A stretch of DNA of 64,000 nt from Burkholderiales bacterium (GTDB taxonomy: Bacteria > Pseudomonadota > Gammaproteobacteria > Burkholderiales > Burkholderiaceae_C), in NCBI GenBank assembly GCA_947372465.1, contig CANBTT010000009.1, forward strand, positions 1-64,000, written 5' to 3'. The position numbers and the translations under genes were made by a program. The notes beneath the pieces were generated by a model that searched no databases, was not told the origin of the DNA, and saw only the letters and a list, made by a program, of their open reading frames with translations. Within the stretch, counting starts at the first letter, position 1. The number at the start of each line of letters is the position of its first letter. Below are positions 27,005-35,521 of the stretch, in pieces.

Positions 27005-27877
27005 ATGCTGACCCTCTTATTTGACGGCGTTGCCTACGGCATGCTCTTGTTTGTCTTGGCGGTAGGGCTCTCCATTACCTTGGGCTTGATGAATTTTATC
27101 AACTTGGCACACGGCGCATTTGCCATGCTGGGTGGCTATGTGATGGTCATCTTGTGCAAGCGTTTGGAGTTGCCTTTTTTACTTTGTTTGCCGCTTGTTT
27201 TTGTGGTGGTGGCCTTTGTGGGGGCGCTCTTAGAAAGACTTCTTTATCGCCGGCTTTATCAAAAGACACATCTCGATCAAGTACTTTTTTCAATCGGATT
27301 GGCCTTCATGTCCGTCGCCGCTGTTGACTATTTGATGGGCTCTTCACAGCAAAATTTGGTCTTGCCTGAATGGCTGCAAGGTCGAGGTGAATGGGGTGAG
27401 GGCACGTGGAGCATCGGTTTTGGTTACTACCGTTTGTTCATCATTGTGGTGTGTGCATGTCTGACCATCGTGTTGCAGTTGATCCTTTCAAAAACCCGTT
27501 TTGGCTCTCAGCTTCGCGCCTCGGTGGACGATCCCACAGTGGCTGCGGGACTGGGCATTGCGGTCAACAAGGTCTTCTTGTTGACCTTTGCCGTGGGCTC
27601 TGGGCTGGCAGGCTTGGGGGGCGCATTGGGTGCAGAGATTCTCTCCATTGAGCCCTTGTTCCCCTTGAAGTACATGATCTATTTTTTGATCGTCGTGGCC
27701 GTTGGCGGCACATCCTCCATCACTGGCCCCCTTTTGGCTGCCGTCTTTTTAGGGGTCGCAGATGTCATGGGCAAATACTACGTTCCTAAATTGGGTGGCT
27801 TTGTGGTTTATGTCTTGATGATCGCTATTTTGCTTTGGAGGCCCCAAGGCTTGTTCTCAAGAGGGGGTAAATCATGA
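27005..27877 (+). CDS. branched-chain amino acid-type ABC permease (LivH)
   Basis: The 290-residue membrane protein opens LLFDGVAYGMLLFVLAVGLSITLGLMNFINLAHGAFAMLGGYV, the hallmark of LivH permeases. It ends with VVAVGGTSSITGPLLAAVFLGVADVMGKY. About eight membrane segments are visible. Its stop overlaps the ATG of the next permease gene by 4 bp. It forms the inner-membrane channel with the LivM partner. Confidence 0.92.
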   Translation: MLTLLFDGVAYGMLLFVLAVGLSITLGLMNFINLAHGAFAMLGGYVMVILCKRLELPFLLCLPLVFVVVAFVGALLERLLYRRLYQKTHLDQVLFSIGLAFMSVAAVDYLMGSSQQNLVLPEWLQGRGEWGEGTWSIGFGYYRLFIIVVCACLTIVLQLILSKTRFGSQLRASVDDPTVAAGLGIAVNKVFLLTFAVGSGLAGLGGALGAEILSIEPLFPLKYMIYFLIVVAVGGTSSITGPLLAAVFLGVADVMGKYYVPKLGGFVVYVLMIAILLWRPQGLFSRGGKS

Positions 27878-28836
27878 GCGCGCCCTGGGGTGTTTCTGAA
27901 GTCATGAGTTACCACAAGACCAAGTGGTGGGAGTGGCTAGGTGTGTTGATCGCTTTGGCCACCCCTGTGGTGTTCTCTGCACATGCAATGATGGTCAATG
28001 AGATCGCCATCACAGCACTTTTTGCGGTTGCGCTTGATTTGATTTTGGGCTACTCGGGGATAGTTTCTTTGGGACATGCCGCTTTTTTTGGTTGGGGCGC
28101 GTACAGCGCAGGCCTCTTTGCAAAACATCTGCACAACGATCCTTTGATGGGTTTGCTGTTTGCGCTCCTCTCCAGTGGCGTGCTCGGACTGATGTGTAGT
28201 TTGACGGTCTTGCGCGGCAGCGATTTGACGCGTTTGATGGTCACCCTTGGCGTGTCCCTCATTGGTTTTGAATTGGCAAACCGTTTGAGTGATTTGACGG
28301 GTGGTGCTGATGGCTTGCAAGGAGTTTTGATGGGCCCAGTACTAGGTGTTTTTGAGTTTGATTTGAGTGGCCAAGTGGCGTGCATTTATTCGGTGTTTGT
28401 GGTGTTGCTGGTGATGGTGTTGTTGCGTCGTTTGGTGCATTCGCCATTTGGCGCCTCTCTCATGGCCATCCGGGACAATCGTCTGCGTGCAATGGCCATT
28501 GGCTTGTCGGTTTCAAAGAATTTGATGATTGTGTACTGCTTGTCTGCTGCGGTCGCTGGTTTGGCGGGCGCTTTGCTGGCTCAAACAACGGGTTTTGCGT
28601 CACTGGATGTTTTCTCCTTTGAAAGATCCGCGGATGTCATGCTGATGCTGGTGATTGGTGGCGTTGGGTGGTTATATGGTGGCGTGCTTGGTGCCATTGT
28701 TTTTAAACTGATTCAAGACCAACTCTCCTCTTTGACGCCCCAGTATTGGATGTTTTGGATTGGATTGTTGTTGGTGATATTGGTCTTGGTGGGCAGAGAG
28801 CGCTTGCTTGGTCCTTTGAAAGGTTTGCGATCATGA
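27874..28836 (+). CDS. branched-chain amino acid-type ABC permease (LivM)
   Basis: The 320-residue membrane protein has the LivM motifs LDLILGYSGIVSLGHAAFFGWGAYSAG, SPFGASLMAIRDNRLRAMAIGL and GGVGWLYGGVLGAIVFKLIQDQL. It pairs with the preceding LivH-like permease. Overlaps of 4 bp at each end (with livH and livG) indicate a tightly coupled operon. Confidence 0.92.
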   Translation: MSAPWGVSEVMSYHKTKWWEWLGVLIALATPVVFSAHAMMVNEIAITALFAVALDLILGYSGIVSLGHAAFFGWGAYSAGLFAKHLHNDPLMGLLFALLSSGVLGLMCSLTVLRGSDLTRLMVTLGVSLIGFELANRLSDLTGGADGLQGVLMGPVLGVFEFDLSGQVACIYSVFVVLLVMVLLRRLVHSPFGASLMAIRDNRLRAMAIGLSVSKNLMIVYCLSAAVAGLAGALLAQTTGFASLDVFSFERSADVMLMLVIGGVGWLYGGVLGAIVFKLIQDQLSSLTPQYWMFWIGLLLVILVLVGRERLLGPLKGLRS

Positions 28837-29630
28837 ACGCGAAGCATCACACCAACAGCGCGACCCCTGCTGTGCTGAGTGCGAGAGCCCTTTGCAAAAA
28901 CTTTGGTGGCATCTTGGCCACGCAAAGCGTGGATTTGGATATTTTTGAAGGCGATCGGCATGCGCTGATTGGCCCCAATGGTGCAGGCAAGACGACCTTG
29001 ATCAATCTCCTCACGGGTGTGCTCACGCCAAGCTCAGGGCGCATTGAGCTGTTGGGACATGACATTTCTAATCTGGCACCCCATTTGCGCGTTCAGCGTG
29101 GTTTGGTCAGAACCTTTCAAATCAATCAGCTCTTTCTCACCATGTCCCCCTTTGAGACCTTGACCTTTGTGGTCTCGCAAAGAAGGGGCTTGGCCACCCG
29201 GTGGTGGTCCAGGTTGGGCCAAGACAAAGCGGTGCTGGAGCGTGTGCAGTCTCTTTTGGAGCAATTTCATTTGAGCGATGTTTGTCACCAGCCTTCTAGG
29301 CAGCTCAGCTATGGAAAACAAAGGCTTTTGGAAATTGCGATAGCTTTGGCGTGTGATCCCAAGGTACTTTTGCTCGATGAGCCCGTCGCGGGCGTGCCAG
29401 CTGGGGAGAGGGATGAATTGCTGGCCACTGTGGATCAATTGCCTGCGGATGTATCCATTTTATTGATTGAGCACGACATGGATTTGGTTTTCAGCTTTGC
29501 CAAGCAAATGACGGTCTTGGTCAATGGGGGCGTTTTGTGTTCAGGTGAACCCTCGATCATTGCCAAAGATGAGCGTGTCAAAGAAGTGTATTTGGGCCAT
29601 GGTGCCGTGCAAGGAGTGCCCAATGAGTGA
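28833..29630 (+). CDS. branched-chain amino acid-type ABC ATP-binding protein (LivG)
   Basis: From the ATG that overlaps the livM stop, the product has 265 residues. Walker A is GPNGAGKTTLINLLTG, the signature region is RQLSYGKQRLLEIAIALA and Walker B is KVLLLDEPVAG. The insert GLVRTFQINQLFLTMSPFETL is typical of LivG. An upstream in-frame start at 28746 would extend into the permease gene and is rejected. Confidence 0.92.
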   Translation: MNAKHHTNSATPAVLSARALCKNFGGILATQSVDLDIFEGDRHALIGPNGAGKTTLINLLTGVLTPSSGRIELLGHDISNLAPHLRVQRGLVRTFQINQLFLTMSPFETLTFVVSQRRGLATRWWSRLGQDKAVLERVQSLLEQFHLSDVCHQPSRQLSYGKQRLLEIAIALACDPKVLLLDEPVAGVPAGERDELLATVDQLPADVSILLIEHDMDLVFSFAKQMTVLVNGGVLCSGEPSIIAKDERVKEVYLGHGAVQGVPNE

Positions 29631-30348
29631 GCTGCTTGAGGTCTCGGGTTTGACGGCTGGGTATTCGCAAGCCGTGATCATTTCTAAGATTGACTTTGTC
29701 ATCAAAGAGGGTGAAACCTTGGCGCTTTTGGGGCGCAATGGTGTGGGCAAAACAACGTTGATCAATTCACTGATTGGTGTGACCCAAAGACACGCGGGTC
29801 AGATCAAGCTCGGTGGCGTTAACATCGAACAGTGGTCCCCTTATGAGCGCGTTCGCAAGCTTGCTGAGGGTGGCATTGGTTGGGTCCCTCAAGAGAGAAA
29901 CATCTTTAAATCGCTGACGGTTCACGAAAACTTGACGGCTGTTGAGCGTCTTGTTCAGGGTCCCCACGCTTGGACCACTGAGCGCGTTTATCATTTGTTT
30001 CCAAGGCTTCTTGAGCGCCAAGGCAATTTGGGCAGTCAACTGTCTGGAGGTGAGCAGCAAATGCTGGCCGTTGCACGCGCACTCATGGTGAACCCTCGCG
30101 TGCTTTTACTTGATGAGCCCCTAGAAGGATTGGCGCCCATCATCGTTGAAGAGTTGCTTCACGCTTTGAAGAAGATCACTCGAAACGAAGGCGTTTCGGC
30201 GATCATCGTGGAGCAGCATCCGCAAATGATCCTCTCCATTTCAGATCAAGCCTTGGTCTTGGAGCGGGGTCAAGTGGTTTTGCAAGAAAGCGCTGAGGTG
30301 CTTTTAAGTCAACCCGCCTTGTTGGAGCGTTTGCTGGGCGTACAATAA
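29623..30348 (+). CDS. branched-chain amino acid-type ABC ATP-binding protein (LivF)
   Basis: The 241-residue ATPase begins MSELLEVSGLTAGYSQAVII. It has Walker A LLGRNGVGKTTLINSLIG, signature QLSGGEQQMLAVARALM and Walker B RVLLLDEPLEGLAP. The motif GGIGWVPQERNIFKSLTVHENL is characteristic of LivF. It overlaps livG by 8 bp and completes a five-gene transporter (binding protein, two permeases, two ATPases). Confidence 0.92.
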   Translation: MSELLEVSGLTAGYSQAVIISKIDFVIKEGETLALLGRNGVGKTTLINSLIGVTQRHAGQIKLGGVNIEQWSPYERVRKLAEGGIGWVPQERNIFKSLTVHENLTAVERLVQGPHAWTTERVYHLFPRLLERQGNLGSQLSGGEQQMLAVARALMVNPRVLLLDEPLEGLAPIIVEELLHALKKITRNEGVSAIIVEQHPQMILSISDQALVLERGQVVLQESAEVLLSQPALLERLLGVQ

Positions 30349-30355
30349 AAAAGAG

Positions 30356-30375
30356 CTCGCCTCATTCAAGGCGAG
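30356..30375. repeat. small hairpin between livF-like gene and Bug gene
   Basis: CTCGCCT (30356-30362) and AGGCGAG (30369-30375) pair over 7 bp with a 6-base loop, flanked by A tracts rather than T tracts on the plus strand. It may be a leader structure of the next gene; a terminator role is weak. Confidence 0.35.
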
Positions 30376-30405
30376 ACTCCTAAAAAAATCATTTGAAAGA
30401 GGTTC

Positions 30406-31404
30406 ATGAAAACTTTGTTCCAAAGTTGTGTTTTGGGTGGTTTAAAGGCGCTGCTTGTGCTGAGTTTGTGTGCCACGGTTCATGCGCAAACCACTGCAAG
30501 TGCTGCGAACTTCCCCAGTAAACCCATCAAGATTGTTGTGCCATTTGGTGCAGGAGGCATCGCCGATTTAACGGCTCGAGTGATTGCTCAAAAAATGTCT
30601 GAAAACGTCGGTCAACCAGTTGTGATTGACAATCGGCCAGGGGCGGGTGGCGTTGTCGCCGCCGATGTGGTGGCAAAGTCCGAGCCCGATGGACACACCT
30701 TGTTTCTGATCTCCAATGGAACGGCCGTCAGTGCCACCCTCATGAAGTCATTGCCTTTTGATCCCATCAATGATTTTGTCAACGTTGGTCTCTTGGCTAC
30801 TTTTGACATCTCTATTCTCAGCACCTTTGACGCCAAGTTCAACTCATTGGCCGATGTCATTCAATATGCAAAAAACAAACCCGGCACATTGAACATTGGC
30901 AGCATCAACATTGGAAGCACACAAAACTTGACCGCTGAGTTGTTCAAGTCCAGCACTGGTTTGGACGCTCAAGTGGTGCCTTTCAATGGCACGCCAGCCT
31001 TGATGACCGCCTTGAAGGGCAATCAGGTGGACGTGGCCGTTGAAATTTTGGGTCCCGTGATGCCTCAAATCAAGGCAAAAAACTTCAAAGTTTTGGCTTT
31101 GACGGGTGAGCAAAGAAATGCTTCACTGCCAGACGTGCCGACGGCAAAAGAATTGGGCTTTAAAAACTTGGTGGCTTCGTCGTGGAATGGCTTGGCCGCT
31201 CCTGCAAAAACACCCAAAGCGGTCGTGGAACGCTTGAACAAAGAGATCAATGCTGCACTGCATGACCCACAAACCGAGAAAAAATTTCAAGAGCTGAACA
31301 TCAATCCCAAAACCTCCAGCCCCGCTCAAGCTCAAGAGTGGTATTTGTCGGAGATTAAAATTTGGGGCCGAGTCATTGAAAAAGCAGCAATCGCAAAACA
31401 ATAA
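30406..31404 (+). CDS. Bug/TctC family solute-binding protein (1 of 4)
   Basis: The 332-residue exported protein has a signal peptide ending TVHAQ and the family's opening FPSKPIKIVVPFGAGGIADLTARVIA. The beta-strand motifs VIDNRPGAGGVVAADVVAKSEPDGHT and FVNVGLLATF follow, with the C-terminal LNINPKTSSPAQAQEWY. The family binds carboxylates and aromatic acids in the periplasm. No TctA or TctB membrane partner is encoded nearby, as is usual for the many orphan Bug proteins of Burkholderiales. It is followed by a dehydrogenase gene 24 bp later and may supply its substrate. Confidence 0.9.
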   Translation: MKTLFQSCVLGGLKALLVLSLCATVHAQTTASAANFPSKPIKIVVPFGAGGIADLTARVIAQKMSENVGQPVVIDNRPGAGGVVAADVVAKSEPDGHTLFLISNGTAVSATLMKSLPFDPINDFVNVGLLATFDISILSTFDAKFNSLADVIQYAKNKPGTLNIGSINIGSTQNLTAELFKSSTGLDAQVVPFNGTPALMTALKGNQVDVAVEILGPVMPQIKAKNFKVLALTGEQRNASLPDVPTAKELGFKNLVASSWNGLAAPAKTPKAVVERLNKEINAALHDPQTEKKFQELNINPKTSSPAQAQEWYLSEIKIWGRVIEKAAIAKQ

Positions 31405-31428
31405 TTTACTCAAAAGGGACATTTCAAG

Positions 31429-32361
31429 ATGGAAGATTTTTCACAGTGGCGCATTGGCGTCATCGGATTTGGTGAAGTCGGTAAGACCTTTGCACAGGGA
31501 TGGAAAGACAAAGTCAACCCGAAAAACGGGATGAAGGTATGGGATTTAAAGCTGTCTACCCGTTTTGAAAGCTCAACGGTACACCAACAAGAACACAGCA
31601 AAGCCAAGGACATGGGTGTTTCAAGTGCTTTAAATTGCGCAGATTTGGTCAGTGGGGTGAATTTAATTGTCTCTTGCGTCACGGCCTCCAACACCTTGGC
31701 CGTGGCCAAAGAGGTGAGTCAAACCATCCAGCCAGGACAGTTTTTTATTGATTTGAATTCTGCCTCGCCTGGCACCAAACAAGCCTGTGCGGCGTTGATT
31801 GATGCAAAAGGCGCCTACTATGTGGAGGCGGGCGTGATGACCTCCGTGCCGCCTTATGGCATCAAGGTCCCCATGTTGCTTGGCGGCACCAAGGCCGAGT
31901 ACTTGGCCCGTGTGATTCAGTCTTTCGGCGGCGACGCGAAAGCCGTGTCAGAAAAATTGGGCGTTGCCAGTGCCATCAAAATGTGCAGAAGCATCATGAT
32001 CAAAGGCCTTGAAGCCTTGGTGATTGAAAGTTACACGACGGCAAGGCATTACGGTGTCGAAGAAGCCATGTTGGCAACATTGAAAGAGACCATGCCCGGC
32101 ATCGATTGGGTTGAGCAAGGGGCCTACCTCTTTAGCCGCGTTGTCCAACACGGCAAGCGGCGCGCTGAGGAGATGCGCGAGTCGGCGGTTACCGTTGCAG
32201 AGACCGGTGCCACGCCTTTCATGGCCCAAGCCATTGCGGAGAAACAAGATTGGGTCTCTCAATTGGCCAGTCAAGGGGTGTTCTCTCAGACCCATGGGCA
32301 ATCCCCTTGGCAAGCGTATGCAGACGCACTGATTGCTCATTTGGACCACCCAGCCAAATAA
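31429..32361 (+). CDS. NAD(P)-dependent oxidoreductase, 6PGDH-like with DUF1932 C-terminus
   Basis: The 310-residue protein has an N-terminal Rossmann fold (WRIGVIGFGEVGKTFAQGW, residues about 7-25) followed by FIDLNSASPGTKQACAALI and VEAGVMTSVPPYGIKVPMLLGG, as in the beta-hydroxyacid dehydrogenase superfamily. The C-terminal helical part, with GLEALVIESYTTARHYGVEEAML and RRAEEMRESAVTVAETG, fits DUF1932. The catalytic lysine is probably in ASAIKMCRSIMIKG. The substrate is unknown; placement between the demethylase/Liv genes and the pmd genes suggests an aromatic or hydroxy-acid intermediate. A good ribosome site (AAAGGGA) lies 8 bp before the ATG. Confidence 0.8.
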   Translation: MEDFSQWRIGVIGFGEVGKTFAQGWKDKVNPKNGMKVWDLKLSTRFESSTVHQQEHSKAKDMGVSSALNCADLVSGVNLIVSCVTASNTLAVAKEVSQTIQPGQFFIDLNSASPGTKQACAALIDAKGAYYVEAGVMTSVPPYGIKVPMLLGGTKAEYLARVIQSFGGDAKAVSEKLGVASAIKMCRSIMIKGLEALVIESYTTARHYGVEEAMLATLKETMPGIDWVEQGAYLFSRVVQHGKRRAEEMRESAVTVAETGATPFMAQAIAEKQDWVSQLASQGVFSQTHGQSPWQAYADALIAHLDHPAK

Positions 32362-32377
32362 GAGATTTCAACACTTT

Positions 32378-32416
32378 GGCTTGGGTGCACCCGAGCCAGG
32401 GACGCGCCTGCGTCCC
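32378..32416. terminator. tandem hairpins between convergent dehydrogenase and LysR genes
   Basis: A 20-bp near-perfect palindrome (32378-32397, one G-T pair) is followed by a second hairpin with arms GGGACGC (32399-32405) and GCGTCCC (32410-32416). Neither has a long T tract, but the convergent position supports a shared terminator. Confidence 0.55.
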
Positions 32417-32437
32417 GCGTTCTCTTTGAGGCCTTTC

Positions 32438-33349
32438 TTACTTCAGCGCGTCTGAGATCACTTTTTGGGTCAAGCCCAAAGCGACCCGCTGTGTCCCCGT
32501 GCTGGGTCGTTTGGAAGACCAAACCAGCATCAGTTGAGACAGGAGTTGAGGGCGCTGAATGGCGTGGGTTGTGAAGGCCTCTGGATCAGGGAAATCATTG
32601 AGCGTGTAGGTCGGTAACACAGCAAAGCCAAGGCCTTCTTTGACCAACTCTAAAATTGCGTTGATGCCATCAATTTCTAGAGCGATTTGGGGCCGGACAT
32701 TGAGTTTTTGCATTTCAATCTCAATCAAAAGTCGAAAAGCATTGGGCCGGCTGGGTAATATCAAGGGCAGTTCGCACAAATCTTTGAGAAAAACGCTCGG
32801 CTTGAGCAGTGCCTGTTGCTTTTTACCGATGCGTTTGCTGCCTGCAATCAAGATCAAGGCGTCTTCGTGCAATTGCATCATCTCTATGTCTTGAGAGGGT
32901 GCCGGGTTGTACAAAACAGCCATGTCGATGCGACCCGCTCTCAAGCTTTCATACATCAGCGCAGAAAACCCCTCGGTGAGCGAGAGTTTTGCTTGAGGGA
33001 GTGCGTTCTTGAAGGCCAAGGTCAAGGGCACGGTGATCAGTTTGGAGAGGCTTGGCGGCAAACCGATGGAGATGGGGCCCGCCAAGGCGCCGCTCGTGCC
33101 GCTCAACTCCTCTTTGGCCAAAGCGACTTGGTACAAGATGCCTCTGGCGTGCTCAAGCATCAACAAGCCTGACTCGGTTGGCGTCACGCCCCGGCCATTT
33201 CTGATCAAAAGGCTTTGATGCAATTCCACCTCCAGTTGCCTGACTTGGCGGCTCAACATCGGTTGTGCCACCCCAAGTGCAGAGGCCGCTTTTGTAAAGC
33301 TGCCCAGTTCGGCAACCCTCACAAACGATTCGATTTGTTTTAAATCCAT
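32438..33349 (-). CDS. LysR family transcriptional regulator, probable pmd regulator
   Basis: From the ATG at 33349 the product is 303 residues. The helix-turn-helix is MDLKQIESFVRVAELGSFTKAASALGVAQPMLSRQVRQLE, followed by a two-lobed inducer-binding domain (GPISIGLPPSLSKLITVPL, RIDMAVLYNP, LVKEGLGFAVLPTYTL). An upstream in-frame start would add 14 non-conserved residues and is not used. It is divergent from pmdE, and an inverted repeat with T-N11-A geometry lies in the gap, so it is likely the activator of the protocatechuate 4,5-cleavage operon, responding to protocatechuate or a ring-cleavage product. The inducer is inferred. Confidence 0.85.
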   Translation of the reverse strand: MDLKQIESFVRVAELGSFTKAASALGVAQPMLSRQVRQLEVELHQSLLIRNGRGVTPTESGLLMLEHARGILYQVALAKEELSGTSGALAGPISIGLPPSLSKLITVPLTLAFKNALPQAKLSLTEGFSALMYESLRAGRIDMAVLYNPAPSQDIEMMQLHEDALILIAGSKRIGKKQQALLKPSVFLKDLCELPLILPSRPNAFRLLIEIEMQKLNVRPQIALEIDGINAILELVKEGLGFAVLPTYTLNDFPDPEAFTTHAIQRPQLLSQLMLVWSSKRPSTGTQRVALGLTQKVISDALK

Positions 33350-33681
33350 GTGGAACAATGTGTCAGCACCCAGCGAGAGATCAAATCGCATGGGATGTTT
33401 GAGAAGGGCTTGTATCTAGTTGGGATTTGCATATTTTAACCCCTGTTATGCGTATTTGTTATAACAGATAGTGGGGAATGCATTGATTTAAGGCGGATTT
33501 TGAGATCGTTTTAAAGTCGTTTGTCTCTAAAATCATCACCAGTCATTCAAAGACAGGCAGGTGCTTGTTTTGAGCCTCAATTGGGTCTTGCCAAGGCCTA
33601 ATTTTTTGACCGCTTGAGCACTGAGAGTCAAAGAGGGCGAAATTTTTAAGACAAATCATTTTTTAAAGTGAAGGACAAACG
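33350..33681. promoter_or_regulatory. divergent control region between LysR gene and pmdE
   Basis: These 332 bp hold no gene. They contain the LysR-type box listed separately at 33443-33467. The rest, about 33490-33680, is AT-rich leader ending in a strong ribosome site (GAAGGA) before pmdE. No clear sigma-70 hexamer pair could be fixed. Confidence 0.5.
33443..33467. promoter_or_regulatory. LysR-type operator, CTGTTAT-N11-ATAACAG
   Basis: CTGTTAT (33443-33449) and ATAACAG (33461-33467) are exact inverted repeats 11 bp apart, the T-N11-A geometry of LysR-type sites. A nested 10-bp palindrome TGTTATAACA lies at 33457-33466. It sits about 95 bp from the LysR gene start and 215 bp from pmdE. Confidence 0.65.
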
Positions 33682-34728
33682 ATGAGTACCAGCAAGCCCC
33701 TGATCATTGATGTGCACGGTCACTACACCACTGCACCCAAAGCACTTGAAGAGTGGAGGAACAAGCAAATTGCTGGCATCAAGGACCCAGCCATGATGCC
33801 CAAAGTCTCTGAGCTCAAGATCAGCGACGACGAATTGCGTGAGACGATCGAGTCCAATCAGTTAAAACTCATGAAGCAGCGCGGCAGTGACATCACGATC
33901 TTCAGTCCACGCGCCAGTTTTATGGCTCACCACATCGGAGACTTTCAAGTCTCCTCGACTTGGGCCGCTATTTGTAACGAGTTGTGTCACCGAGTGGCGC
34001 AGTTGTTTCCCGATCACTTCATGGGTGCCGCCATGTTGCCTCAGTCACCAGGCGTTGACCCCAAGACGTGCATTGCGGAAATTGACAAGTGCGTGAAAGA
34101 TTACGGTTTTGTGGGCATCAACTTGAACCCTGATCCATCAGGTGGGCATTGGACTTCACCACCCTTGTCTGATAAACATTGGTACCCCATTTATGAAAAA
34201 ATGGTGGAGTACGACATTCCTGCAATGGTGCACGTCTCAACGAGTTGCAACGCTTGTTTCCACACCACGGGTGCGCATTATTTGAACGCGGACACCACTG
34301 CTTTTATGCAGTGTCTGACGTCTGATTTGTTCAAAGACTTTCCAACCCTTCGGTTCTTGATTCCTCATGGCGGCGGAGCCGTGCCCTACCATTGGGGGCG
34401 TTTCAGAGGCTTGGCGCAAGAGCTGAAGAAGCCTTTGCTCTCAGAGCATTTGATGAACAACATCTATTTCGACACCTGTGTGTACCATCAGCCTGGCATT
34501 GATCTTTTGACCAAGGTCATTCCAGTGAAAAATATTTTGTTTGCCAGTGAGATGATTGGTGCAGTTCGTGGCATCGATCCCGAAACAGGGCATTATTTTG
34601 ATGACACCAAGCGTTACATCGAATCGACCCCTCATTTGACTGAGCAAGAGCGTTACATGGTTTATGAGGGCAACGCCAGAAAAGTGTTCCCCAGAATGGA
34701 CGCTGCATTGAAGGCCAAAAATATCTAA
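33682..34728 (+). CDS. pmdE: 4-oxalomesaconate hydratase (LigJ/PmdE type)
   Basis: The 348-residue amidohydrolase-superfamily protein begins MSTSKPLIIDVHGHYTTAPKALEEWR, very like LigJ of Sphingobium. His12 and His14 are the first metal ligands; HVSTSCNACFHTTGAHYLNADT and IPHGGGAVPYHWGRF carry further histidines, and LFASEMIGAVRGIDPETG closes the site. It hydrates 4-oxalomesaconate to 4-carboxy-4-hydroxy-2-oxoadipate in protocatechuate meta-cleavage. It is the first gene of an operon ordered E-F-Bug-D-A-B-C, close to Comamonas pmdEFDABC. Confidence 0.88.
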   Translation: MSTSKPLIIDVHGHYTTAPKALEEWRNKQIAGIKDPAMMPKVSELKISDDELRETIESNQLKLMKQRGSDITIFSPRASFMAHHIGDFQVSSTWAAICNELCHRVAQLFPDHFMGAAMLPQSPGVDPKTCIAEIDKCVKDYGFVGINLNPDPSGGHWTSPPLSDKHWYPIYEKMVEYDIPAMVHVSTSCNACFHTTGAHYLNADTTAFMQCLTSDLFKDFPTLRFLIPHGGGAVPYHWGRFRGLAQELKKPLLSEHLMNNIYFDTCVYHQPGIDLLTKVIPVKNILFASEMIGAVRGIDPETGHYFDDTKRYIESTPHLTEQERYMVYEGNARKVFPRMDAALKAKNI

Positions 34729-34770
34729 TTCGCCCGTGAGCTGAGTTTTAACAATGAAAAGGATTTGATC

Positions 34771-35460
34771 ATGTCAATGAACACCTTGGGCTGCGTGAAA
34801 CGTGGCATCCCCAGAGCCGATGCCAACCAAGTCAAGCGTTTGGAGCATTTTGGCGTTGCGACTGTCCACGAGGCCATGGGTCGTGTGGGCTTGATGCAGC
34901 CTTATATGCGTCCGATTTACTCAGGCGCTAGAGTGGCCGGCACGGCTGTGACGGTTTTGGTTCATCCGGGTGACAACTGGATGCTTCACGTGGCCGCTGA
35001 GCAAATTCAGCCAGGCGACATTGTGGTCGTGGCGCTGAGTGCAGACAACTGTGATGGTTTTTTTGGCGACTTGCTCGCCACCTCGTTCAAAGCACGGGGC
35101 GCCAAGGGTTTGATCATTGATGCAGGTGTCAGAGACGTCAAAGAGTTGACTGAGATGGGTTTCCCCGTTTGGAGCAAAGGCATCAGCGCCAAGGGCACGA
35201 TCAAGGCCACGCTAGGGTCGGTGAATTTCCCAGTCGTTTGTGCCGGCGCCTTGGTCAATCCAGGCGACGTTGTGTTGGCCGATGACGACGGTGTCGTTGT
35301 GGTGCCAGCCCACATTGCGGCCCAAGCGGCAGATGCAGCCCAAGCGCGTGAAGACAATGAAGGCGCCAAGAGAGAAAAGTTGGCCGCCGGTGTCTTGGGC
35401 TTGGACATGTACAAGATGCGTGAACCGCTCGAAAAGGCAGGTTTAAAATACATCGATTGA
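34771..35460 (+). CDS. pmdF: 4-carboxy-4-hydroxy-2-oxoadipate aldolase (LigK/PmdF type)
   Basis: From the ATG at 34771, preceded by AAAAGGA, the protein is 229 residues of the RraA-like class II aldolase family. Arg121-Asp122 in [10 protein letters not shown] correspond to the catalytic Arg-Asp pair of the Pseudomonas HMG/CHA aldolase; [22 protein letters not shown] is the metal-side loop. It splits the product of pmdE into pyruvate and oxaloacetate, the last step before central metabolism. An in-frame TTG six bases earlier is a less likely start. Confidence 0.9.
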   Translation: MSMNTLGCVKRGIPRADANQVKRLEHFGVATVHEAMGRVGLMQPYMRPIYSGARVAGTAVTVLVHPGDNWMLHVAAEQIQPGDIVVVALSADNCDGFFGDLLATSFKARGAKGLIIDAGVRDVKELTEMGFPVWSKGISAKGTIKATLGSVNFPVVCAGALVNPGDVVLADDDGVVVVPAHIAAQAADAAQAREDNEGAKREKLAAGVLGLDMYKMREPLEKAGLKYID

Positions 35461-35521
35461 GCGCTTTGGCCTTTCAGGTCAAGGTCCCTTTTTTTGCACG
35501 AACCACACAAAGACAACCAAC

